Source: Cunninghamia lanceolata | Lineage: Eukaryota; Streptophyta; Pinopsida; Cupressales; Cupressaceae | DNA: 64,000 nucleotides | Direction of reading: 5' to 3' | Assembly: GCA_027924645.1 (NCBI GenBank) | Contig: BSBN01001687.1 | Span: 2,914,001-2,978,000, forward strand | Notes under the pieces: model-generated | Told to the model about the DNA's origin: nothing | Database searches by the model: none | What the model saw: only the letters and a program-made list of their open reading frames with translations | Shown: piece after piece, positions 54,594-64,000 of the stretch | Numbering within the stretch: position 1 is the stretch's first letter | How the letters are laid out: every line of letters begins with the position of its first letter | Position numbers and translations under genes: made by a program

Positions 54594-57500
54594 CATCTCT
54601 TGTTAACCCAAAATTAACCATCTTAATTACCATTAAGACCAAAGTCATGAATAGCATAATCAGAGTTAAACAAGCAATAATCAATAACATAATCAAATCA
54701 ATATGCATATCTTTTCTAGACATTTCAAAAGCTAAAATTTACAACATTTCCAAAGATATCATATTAGCGATTTACTTTCACTATACATTTACAATGTTTT
54801 TCTCATAGCATCAATGATAAATTTACACATAACATTTGACTATCAAGTCATATAAAAGAATGTACTGTATCTGGAACTTTGACATCTATCTTCATAAGTC
54901 TTCGCTAGTCTTCTGCTTGGAAAGGCAAGCATCACCTGAGTGCTTTTCCTCCAACCATAGACCGACGGTCCCCCGCACAACTTCCTATTCGGAAGCAACC
55001 CTACCCTTCACGAAGGGAATAGATATAAGGAACTAATTGGTTTGCCATCTGAGTATCTAGTGTTGTGTCCTTCATAATACTTCACAATCATACAACTATA
55101 GATCCACTCTAACTATGTATGACACTACTCGAAGCATTATACCCTCTGGAGCACAGTGAATTGACTAATGCATGTAGAGATGGATGCATTACTTTGGCCA
55201 AAGATTTATATACATAAACGTTTCGCAATGAACGTAGTCGAATGTTCACACACCTCGACTCGACTTAGAAGCTATCTCATCCTACAGTGTATTAATTTTG
55301 ACCTTTATAGGTCATAGAAAAAAAGATGGATTCATTTAACCCTCAGTCCATCTATCTTGGACTTCTGACTCTGATTCCAAGAGTGTATTCATTAATTATT
55401 TTGTTGCCTATGCAACAGGGAACATGTGAGTCCACATCACTCTATTCTTGTTCTTCTTTGTTTTCAATTGCATGTTCATGGTTTTCAGTTTCAAAGGACC
55501 TTCCTCGGTCTAAGTTTCTATGGCTATCTTGTGCTCAAGGTTTTCATCGAATTCTTATCGACTATATGACTTGCCAATATAGGCTAATAAGTCGATAATG
55601 TTAGGCAGACCTTTGGTCAAAAGAGTTCAAATGGGTTTTTGAAACCCAAAGATTCATCCACGAAGCATTGCCATACCATAAAGAGACACATACATAATAC
55701 GTTTTCAACAACGAAGTTATCAAACTCGTTTTCAAATTCTTTCCTATATGGAAATATAATAACCGTCAGGGATTTACCCCTTTACATGCAAAATTTGGCA
55801 TGCACTCTATGCAGCCTAAACAAGGTTATCTATATTATACTAGTTTTACACCATGGCATTAAGATTCATATTACTCTCTTATAACATGAATAGCTTACAC
55901 TTGAAAGATTAGTCTTATCTTTCATAAACACAAATGTTTCTTTTCCCTTATAAGTGCCTTGACTGCCACAATGGCTTAGACACTGCGGAAGATAGGGTTA
56001 TCTTGAATAACTCATTATTCATTTGTATGGCCATCGGCCCTTTTTAAAACTATACTACCTCTCTACGAGGCATGGGCTATCGGCCTATATAAAAAAAAAA
56101 CTCATGATTCTATAGGGCAAGGCTTGCGACCTGCTTCAAAGGTACCATCATTTCACAATGAGTAGGGCTCTTGGCCTGCTCGAAGGGTAACATCATTTCA
56201 CAGTCAGTATGGCTTACGACCTGCTTGAAGGGTAACATCATTTGTGGGTATGGCTCTCGGCCTGCCCCAAGAAATATTATCATTTTCTCTTAGCCTCAAT
56301 GGCTTCAAGAGCATGGGATTGCTACAACAGTGCCCATGGTCATTCGGCCTTTTGGCCTCCACAAAAAAAAACACATGCGGTTCTTTCATTCAAATGAACA
56401 CATTATCTTTATTTCTTCGGCCATGAAGGTCTTAACATAGTTGACAGACATTAAAACCTTCTTAAAGAATGGTTCGGTCTACATTCAACCACTATATGAT
56501 TACTGGTTGTAATTTTATGAATGCAACTACATTCTACGAATTAGCATGACTATATAATAGTCTTACCTATGATAAAGTATCATAGCCAAGCTATGTCCAA
56601 CTAAGAGCAGTCTTTGAATTCATTTCTAGCTTCCCCTTGCGAGCTCACAATCTGTGATGTGATGTAGCCTCTCTTTCCCTGAACTCCCCACACAAAATAA
56701 AATAACCATAATAATGATTATTTTCTTCGTTTGCCCAAAAGACTCTTTCTTTGCATGTTGTTCTTTTACCACCCCACATAATCTGCCACCTTCGAAGTGG
56801 AAGTGGGTTATATGGGTTGGCATATCCTGCCACCTCACGGATTTGTAGACTCCACCTAGTCCACAATACCTCTCATTCAAGAGTCAAAAGAGATGCTTGA
56901 GCTTGTGATAAGCTCTACCACCATTACCACTCTCTCCACTCATTGTGGATAGTTGTACAGTTGGTAACAAAGTATATAAACTTATACAATCAAGTGTTCG
57001 ACCACTATGAAATAATAAACATGTCTCGCATATTATCATTTACATTTAAATGATACCATGTGAGTATTAGAATAATCTAGGATATCATCAAGTTATGTTA
57101 CCATCGTTAATGTGGTAATATTAACATGCGAATATGGGGTCGAGTCTCACTCCCCCACTTCGCTATATAAGACTATAGATAAGATATTTAAACGGTAAAC
57201 ACAAGGTCGAATAAATAAATAGATACATAGACATAGGAAAAACTCGACACCACACAAGGTTACTATCGACTACGAGAATGTTCTAAGAACATTGTTTAGT
57301 CGATTTGACGTAATAATGTCGAGAAACCTTAATTCAACTTTCCCGACTATAGTCGGATTGAAATTGACTTGCAAGGATAAAAAACTTATACTCACCCCAT
57401 CTTACTTGGTTCATGATTAATCAGTTTCGATACTCAGATGGCATTCTGATCTTTTTCAAACATCTATTTTCTTCTCCTCAGGTGATACTCTCCTTTCATT

Positions 57501-57764
57501 CTCGAAGGAAGATTTCTTTTCTTGGTTACACTCACAACAATATAACCATGATCAGTGTATCATCATTTAATTCATAAATCATTATGATAAAATAATCTTA
57601 ACAACATATAATCTCATGTCTGATATAACCATCAATCGATATCCATGTAATTAATGATTCTACTTGATATTTTCCACAAACATCAAATCATTAATCTAAA
57701 ATTAATCATCATGTTAACCACATAAAAGTGAGATTAAGTCTAATCATAAGTTGGGGATGTAACA
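54594..57764 (-). repeat. 3' LTR of the chromovirus (3171 bp)
   Basis: On the - strand it starts TGTTACATCCCC and ends GGCTTGTTACA, the same style of ends as the 17-21 kb solo LTR. The outer ~700 bases align with 20650-21364. Confidence 0.85.
56110..56285. repeat. ~50-bp minisatellite inside the chromovirus LTR
   Basis: Three to four copies of a unit containing GGCTTGCGACCTGCTT-AA-GGTA-CATCATTT follow one another, with variants GGCTCTTGGCCTGC and GGCTTACGACCTGC. The solo LTR at 17-21 kb has its own different tandem repeat (GAGGCTGACAACTATATAT) near 18650. Confidence 0.75.
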
Positions 57765-57777
57765 TATCTCCCCCCAT
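57765..57777 (-). other. Polypurine tract of the chromovirus
   Basis: The - strand reads ATGGGGGGAGATA directly before the LTR start TGTTACATCC. Confidence 0.8.
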
Positions 57778-57861
57778 AAGAATCATTGTCCTCGATGATT
57801 TAATGTCTCCATAGATCAACCAACATAAAGAAAAAGTGTTTACTCAACATAGTAAAAAGTT

Positions 57862-58746
57862 TTAAAAGAGATGGGGAAATCTTGCATAAATATGCTCATA
57901 GTTCTCCCAGGTGGCATTCTCTTCTGCATACTGGTCCCACTGGACCTTACATTGAGTTATTTATTTATTCTTACATGTTTCAAGCACCTTGATGGGCTTG
58001 ATCACTACCACCCCTGGGTCCTTCACTTGTATAGCATTCCAATCAAGAATATGAATATGATTATCTCCTAAAATAAACTTTTCCAAATAGGAAACATGGA
58101 AAACATTATGCATCATGGCAAGAGCTAGAGGAAGAGCAATCATGTATGTGACTAGGTTGACCTCTTTGAGAACTTTGAAAGGACCCACATATATAGGAGC
58201 TAATTTGGACGTCTTTCCAAACTTAATGGAGCTCATTTGGGGATTGACCCTTAGGACTTTTTATCCCACTGAGAAATACTTTGCGATGCATTTAGCATCT
58301 GCATAACTTCTCTTCCTATCATTGACTTATGTTAGCCCTTTCTTAATTAGATGGACTTGCTCTTCCATTTCTGATAGCATTTCTAGTCTAAGGCTAACCC
58401 TATCTTCTAGCTTATCCCAAGTTATAGGGGTTTGACACTTTCTTCCATATAATGCTTCAAATGGAGCCATCTTAATCGCAGAATGATAGGAATCATTATA
58501 GGCAAATTCCACAAGAGGAAGGTAATCTTCTCATTTGTATTATTGATTCATCCAATACATTCTTGACAAATCTTCCAACACTTGGTTTACCCTTTCAGTT
58601 TGGCCATTCGTCTCAGGATGATAAGCAGAGCTTATATTCAACTGGGTTCCAAGTGAGGAAAATAAGGGTTTCCAAAACCTTGATGTCATATAGGCATCCC
58701 TATATGAGATAATCTTCTCAGGAATTGTAAGGTCAGATAACACCAT
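57862..58746 (-). pseudogene. Chromovirus integrase C-terminal half with chromodomain
   Basis: One frame runs throughout, with stops near 58540, 58530, 58325 and 57960. Integrase landmarks: SRFWKPLFSSLGTQLNISSA, YHPETNGQTERVNQVLEDL (third acidic residue kept), EFAYNDSYHSAIKMAPFEAL and YGRKCQTPI. Then the GPF/KL region (KLAPIYVGPFKVL, HNVFHVSYLEK). A chromodomain follows (CKVQWDQYAEENATWE, FPHLF) at 57955-57862. It would bring integration complexes to marked chromatin. The catalytic Asp residues lie in the deleted part. Confidence 0.88.
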
Positions 58747-58769
58747 TTACTAAAATTATCAAGGAAAGG

Positions 58770-59345
58770 CAAACTCAATCTATAAAGAGACAATGAATCT
58801 TTCTATTAACAAAGATATCCATAAATATATAATCTTTTACAATTTTTCAAGTGCAACATTAGTACATCAAGAGAGAATTACAAGTTCATACTTTGGCTAA
58901 CACGCCATACAAAAATTCAATACAATAATATATCCATTTTATGAATTACATAATGAGAAGAATATATATAAATCCATCTGCAGCCACCATAACACACTGG
59001 TCTTTCGCAAGTCGAAGGTCAAGAGCATGGTTAAGGTACTTTTTCCACCCAACCACGAAGTACTACACTTCCCCAAAATTCTTCCTAACTCGAAGAATAC
59101 CCGACCCTACATAAGGCGCCTAGCAACCCAAAATAAATGAGCAAGAGGGAAATTCTCGATGCATGCCTCATGCCTATATGCACTCTAATCTAGAATGAAC
59201 ATATTTCATGCAAATAGGATGTGGTAGAGAACTATAAATAACACTAGGCATTCATTATCCGTCTATTTCAAAGGTATAATATAGCTTTGGCCAAAGCATG
59301 AACAAAAATTGGTAGTTCTTGAAAAAGAAGATTACCTTCTATGTA
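58770..59345 (-). repeat. LTR-like segment of a related chromovirus
   Basis: 58990-59140 aligns loosely with 54890-55020 (CTTTCGCAAGTC, CCAACCA, CTTCCTAACTCG, ACCCTACA in the same order), and CTTTGGCCAAAG recurs near 59285 and 55193. It therefore looks like the U5 side of a 5' LTR lying next to integrase, with most of gag-pol deleted. Edges are uncertain. Confidence 0.5.
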
Positions 59346-61860
59346 AGCCCACATTTGGCATCCTGTCCCGGAAGGTACACTCATCATATATATAGTAAAG
59401 AAAACTAACTCTATTACAAAAAAATTACATAGTTCTAGCATTTAACTAGTTACATTTACAAGAGAAAAATATAATCAATTGATTCTTATTGGAAAAGTTC
59501 ATTTATTCCGAGCTAACTAATGAAAAGATCCATGTTTGTTTTCATGATAATTACATAACAATGGTATAAAAAGGTAATTATAATTACATCTTCCTAGGCA
59601 ATCTTTCATATTCTAATCAATTTTTATTAGCTGGTTAATAATATTTTGGTTAAAATGATTCCATCTAAGAGCCACTAAGTTTTATCTCATCTGGCCAACA
59701 TAAGAAGAATCCTAATACTTGAATTGCCTAGATGAAGGAAAACAATAAATACATTTCTTTATAGAAAGATAAACATATTGTCATAGATATATATGTATAA
59801 AACTAGTTAATTCCACTATACTCTAAGTAGTTTAATTATTTTTATTTAAGCTAGATCTACCAAGAGCCACATATTTATACTCCATTAACAATGACATAGT
59901 TGTTGTCGATGAGGATTGCACCCTTATGCAAAGCTGTGACACTCTGCAATCCTTCAAAACATGGGGACAAACTCAGGCTGTGGGTGACCTATAATGAGTT
60001 GAACCTCCAGATTATGGGCTAGTTCCCTTAAAATATTCTATTGGAATGTATGATTTTTTGTTTTGGAAACGGGTAAGAAGGAAACTATAAGGAAATGAAA
60101 CTGTAAAATTTGATGATGCACCTAATATGGATAGAAAATATGCAATCTGGTTCACAATATAACTCAGAAATCTAACTCACACAATCTAATCTTAGCACAA
60201 ATATCACAAAAATATTTCTAAGGAAGGCTTGAAAATAGGCTTTTTATGAAGGAAAAGGGTTTCTCACAACACAAAAGGATTATTTTCATTAACACAACCT
60301 AAGACCTGTAATAACTCTATGCTTAATGCTTCAAATAAAGGTGAGACAATAGTTTTAAAGGTTTTGGTAATCAAACTCATTAAAAATTCATCAAATCACT
60401 TCATACAATTTGTATTAAATGTAAAGGTAAATACTTGATTCCAAAGAACAAAGGAAAAATTGCATGAAAACAAAGAAATTGAACCTGTAATCTGCTGTGA
60501 TTTCTCTATAAAACTGTAAAAATGGTGAGCTACAAGACCTTCTTCTCTCTCCAAAAGTGTAAAAGAGCAAAAATGCAAGAACTAGCAAAATCAAGTTTTT
60601 CTTTACAATATATAGCTTTTCTCTCACTAAGAGGCATGCAAAAAAGAACTACAGCTAACTGCTTCTAAAAATAAGCACTCTAAAGTGATCCACAAGCAAC
60701 CTCAAAAATCCCTAAAAATAAGGGCTCAAACTACCACAAATTGAGCAAAAATAGCTTCAATTTGTACCTCTCCATGTGCTTGACCAAGAAGTTTGACCAA
60801 GAACCATAAAAATGCTCCTCAAATCATGCAAAAATCCTCTAGATGGTCTAATTAACTCAACTCATCAATTTGCATGATTTTGCATTTGCAAAATTGATTG
60901 TGAGTAAATAATAAAGTAATTAAAATAATTACTCTATTATTGGTTACAACTTGTACCTTTTTTTTTTTACAATTTGTGAAAAATAATAAAGTAATTTGAA
61001 GAATATTACTTTATTATTTATTTACATTTGATTTGTTTTTGTAAAATCATGCATGAAAAGAAAAAAGATCTCCTTATCTCTCCAAATTACATATGCCTAA
61101 TTTGCATGATTTGAGCAAAAATAGGACATAGAGAAAAATACAAACTCCTTATAGCTCCTTGTGAGAAAATATCTAATTGCATGCCAATATGCCTTAAGGG
61201 AAAAATATACCCTTATCACTCCAACTACATTGTCAAAATGCATGAAAAATTAAGGCATCACATACAAACCCTTTTAACTCTATATTTGTATCAAAAAAGA
61301 AAACAAATATCCTCAATTCTACCTTATCACTCCATTCATAATCCAAAAATTATTTCACTGCTACATATATTCATCATGCAAATATAACCCTAAGTCTCCT
61401 TCCACCTTGTCATGTGAGCCATCATGCAAAATATCTCCTCCAAGAGTAATTATCATACAATAACAATAATAATTCTACCACTTCATCTGCCCCTTGCAAT
61501 CTCCTTGGTCTTTGTCTTCATTTGATTACTCTTTGATTTTGACTTTGCAAGACATAAGGAATACCCATCTTATCAAAAAAGATATAAGGCACAAATAATA
61601 TCCTTCGACTGTGTGGTATTAGCATCATTCGACTATGAAGTAGTCGACCACAAGGTAATAATCATTGTTTGATTTTTTGCAAGGTATAACACTTACCTTT
61701 GACTGTCGACCACCTTTTGGGGTGCAATACATACCATCTGTCGGCCATTTCTTATGATGATTACTAGGAATCTCCACCTTAAGTTTTGACCCCAGTTGAT
61801 ATTTGGATAAGGCAATGATAAATTATTTTGAGAAGTCAAAAAAACAAAAAAGAGAAAGGA
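59346..61860. other. AT-rich DNA, no gene seen
   Basis: Short frames only, with many stops on both strands. A short inverted motif TCGACTATGAAGTAGTCGA occurs near 61630 in a zone with several GTCGAC words. Confidence 0.4.
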
Positions 61861-64000
61861 AGCTTCGAACAAAAGGGATGAAGGAACCCTAAAATGAAGT
61901 CATTTTCATTTCCTTCTATCTATCGCCTACCGCTCTGCAACTTCTTGGCAACACCTTAGGGTTTGATGGTTATTTGAGCTTCTCTCTAGCTTTTTTGAGC
62001 TCGAACTCCATGATTTTCTTGCATTTTTTAGAGTGAAAAAGAAGACAGAGAATGGTGAGTATGATGTTTTGAGTTTTAACTGGTATTTTTCATCATCTCT
62101 ATGGCTTCTTATGATAATGGCCACAGCCATCTCTTCTTTTCTTTCTCCTTCTGTAACATTTCTTTGACAATGCTCTTGCTTTTTGTGTTTAAAATCTTCT
62201 TGTAAAATATGAGAAAAACTGAGAAAAGAAAAGATAAAGACCTACAGGAGGTCGCCACCATTATACTCTTCTTCTCTTCGAGCTAAAGGTAACTCTCTTG
62301 TTCTTCCTTAGCATATTTTAAAGAGAGACAAGAGTCTCGATCTTTCTTCATCTAGGTATCTTGAATATTCTTTTCTACTCGTATGGTCATGGCCATTGTC
62401 ACTTTATGTAGCATATATTCACTAGTTTTTAATATGAAACTAAAGGTTTCAATTTTTTCATGAGGGTTTCAACATAGAAATGTAGACAAATGCATTTTAT
62501 GCTTTTGGCCATACTAGGAAATACATATTCTCTCCATTTTCAACTTATTCTTGCAAAAAAAGAAAAAAGGGGGCTATCCTACAACAAGGGTTTTGACTGT
62601 AAAATGCATAACATTGGTCATATTTAGGCATGACTATGATAAAAACATACTGTAGCATCATTGTTTTCTTGAACCTCCAAACATTGTGTTAGGGTTCTAC
62701 AAAAAAACCCATATGGGTATCAATGAGAATCACTTTTTCTGTTACGGCTGGGTTATAAAAATGCTTCTCTACAGTTTTTTCCTTCACTGTGCAAAAAATG
62801 AAAGTTAGGGTTTCATTGAAAAAATGAGGGATTCTTTATTTAGGCTCAAACTTTTCTCCTTTCTTCATGGATGTGATGTAAGAACACCTTTCTGTAATTT
62901 CTCATTCATTTCTGTGCATAAAATGAGGCTAGGGTTTCATTCAGAAAATGAGGGTTTCAACTTATATGATCTAGGTGTCTTGGATTTAGACACAAAACCT
63001 ACTTTTACTTCATGGCCATGCAGAAATATACTTTGTATTGATTGCCTTTTGTCTGTATGCATGAAATATGTAGTGTTTCAAACCCTCCTCAAGAGTTTGC
63101 ATTCTATATGAATTTCATTGTAACACTATGGCATTTTCCTCTCCTTCTGAGCATGAATTCCTCATTTCTCTAAGTGATAAAAAAATATCATTCTCCACTT
63201 TGAGCAGCAGTATGTATTATTTTCTACAAAAGAAAATGTACAGGTCTTGATGAATACATTTTCTGAGTATAAGGTTTTATCTTGGCATCCATTTTACATT
63301 AGCTGTAGCATAGTTATCCTGTCCATGATCACTTCATGTTCTTCATTATGGCATATGATTGTTCAAAACTATATCAATCAAGATAAGAGCATAACTAATA
63401 TGAAATACTTGACTGTCTTGACTACTTGGTTTACTACCTGTAGATGCATTTATTATTCTGTCAGAGATAATGATGCATGTACTTGATATTTCTCTGAAGT
63501 TGTAACATTTATTTGGTCTTTTCTTAATGTACTTTCTTCAGTTATGTCTATTAGATACTTCCCATGTTGAACCTATCTAGCTTTGTATTACTTGCTTTGG
63601 TTGTACTTGCACATGACAATTTACTCATTCTCCTTTGATTATAATCAGATAATACCTTTGATGTTTGTATCCTGTAACTCATGTGCACAAACTTGTCTCC
63701 TGTAAGCATTACTCTGTAAATTCTTTCTCATCAAGTAACAATGGAAACACTTATATGACTGATAAATACAATGACATGTATTAGTTTGACTTTGTCATTT
63801 GCCTTCAATTGCAACATCATATGCATGAACAATGAAAGTTCCTATACCTAATCATTCTATTTGATATGCAAATAGAAACTTGATTGGCATATGTGTCTTT
63901 CTACCCTTGATTGTTCATTCAGTATTGTTCTTTGTGTATCCATTGATGGCATAAGACTGTTATGAAAAATCATGCATCATAAATGATAAAAAAAGTAGAA
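61861..64000. other. No gene supported; short repeats
   Basis: A direct repeat with about 123-base spacing (TTAGGGTTTCATT-AAAAATGAGGG near 62805 and CTAGGGTTTCATTCAGAAAATG near 62930) is the only structure seen. Open frames at 62824-63111 and 63247-63486 have no recognisable domain. Confidence 0.4.

Larger units (their letters stand above)
54594..58746 (-). mobile_element. Ty3 chromovirus remnant: integrase-chromodomain and 3' LTR
   Basis: Reading leftward: integrase from 58746, chromodomain to 57862, polypurine tract, then a 3171-bp 3' LTR (57764-54594). Everything upstream of integrase is missing. A very long LTR plus a C-terminal chromodomain fits the Tekay/Del chromovirus clade (inference). 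Its LTR is related to the solo LTR at 16998-21364. Confidence 0.85.

Noticed and set aside
61600..61700. Palindrome-rich GTCGAC zone as a protein-binding site
   Set aside because: Short, imperfect inverted words without recurrence at a fixed spacing or a nearby gene.
1..64000. CRISPR array, tRNA or rRNA genes
   Set aside because: No regularly spaced identical repeats with unique spacers were seen. tRNA-like words found are retroelement primer sites next to LTR ends.

Overview
The window looks like nuclear DNA of a seed plant with a repeat-rich genome, most likely a gymnosperm. This is inferred from Ty1/copia and Ty3/chromovirus elements with plant-type initiator-Met primer sites, TTTAGGG telomere-type repeats, a plant-specific EUL lectin gene with small introns, and a PPR gene fragment. 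There are no bacterial-style operons. I saw no convincing tRNA, rRNA or CRISPR feature.

Layout. 1-2600: AT-rich DNA, then a pyrimidine-rich tract, a purine-rich tract and degenerate telomere-like repeats in a higher-order unit. 2605-11629: a decayed Ty1/copia element on the + strand whose 5' LTR is truncated at the telomere-like block. It carries two later insertions; the second is a 2383-bp solo LTR with a perfect 5-bp target duplication. 11630-13191: a fragment of a minus-strand copia element with a 726-bp LTR, sitting in a minus-strand LINE (13192-15830). 16998-21364: a 4367-bp solo LTR of a chromovirus (TSD ATTTT) holding a decayed PPR gene fragment. 21430-25890: a minus-strand Ty3/gypsy remnant (LTR, PBS, gag, protease) split by another solo LTR (22846-24206, TSD TTTCT). 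25891-28840: an old repeat also present near 48 kb, and an LTR-like segment. 29418-31315: two non-autonomous hAT-type DNA elements with related ends.

33024-38310 (- strand) is the only gene that looks intact. It encodes three EUL (Euonymus lectin, R40-type) domains, each from the same set of three exons. The predicted nine-exon frame is open for 533 codons. Domains 2 and 3 come from a tandem genomic duplication of about 1.5 kb, and a 190-bp fold-back element entered one intron afterwards.

38500-47705: a second decayed + strand copia, cut by a complete minus-strand copia (42604-47460, two ~389-bp LTRs, TSD TTTAC). 49261-50460: the 3' end of a + strand LINE (zf-RVT and RNase H). 50918-52110: a short non-autonomous LTR element whose LTRs differ at about 2 of 188 positions, the youngest insertion seen. 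52400-53220: an unrecognised decayed reading frame ending near a (TAA)n tail. 54594-59345: a minus-strand chromovirus deletion derivative (3' LTR, PPT, integrase with chromodomain, then LTR-like DNA of a related family). 59346-64000: AT-rich DNA without a gene I can support.

Apart from the lectin gene, nearly every coding segment is a broken mobile-element gene. Many stops and lost catalytic residues fit G-to-A or C-to-T changes, as expected for old methylated repeats. Nested insertions give a relative order of events. All boundaries and identities were read by eye.
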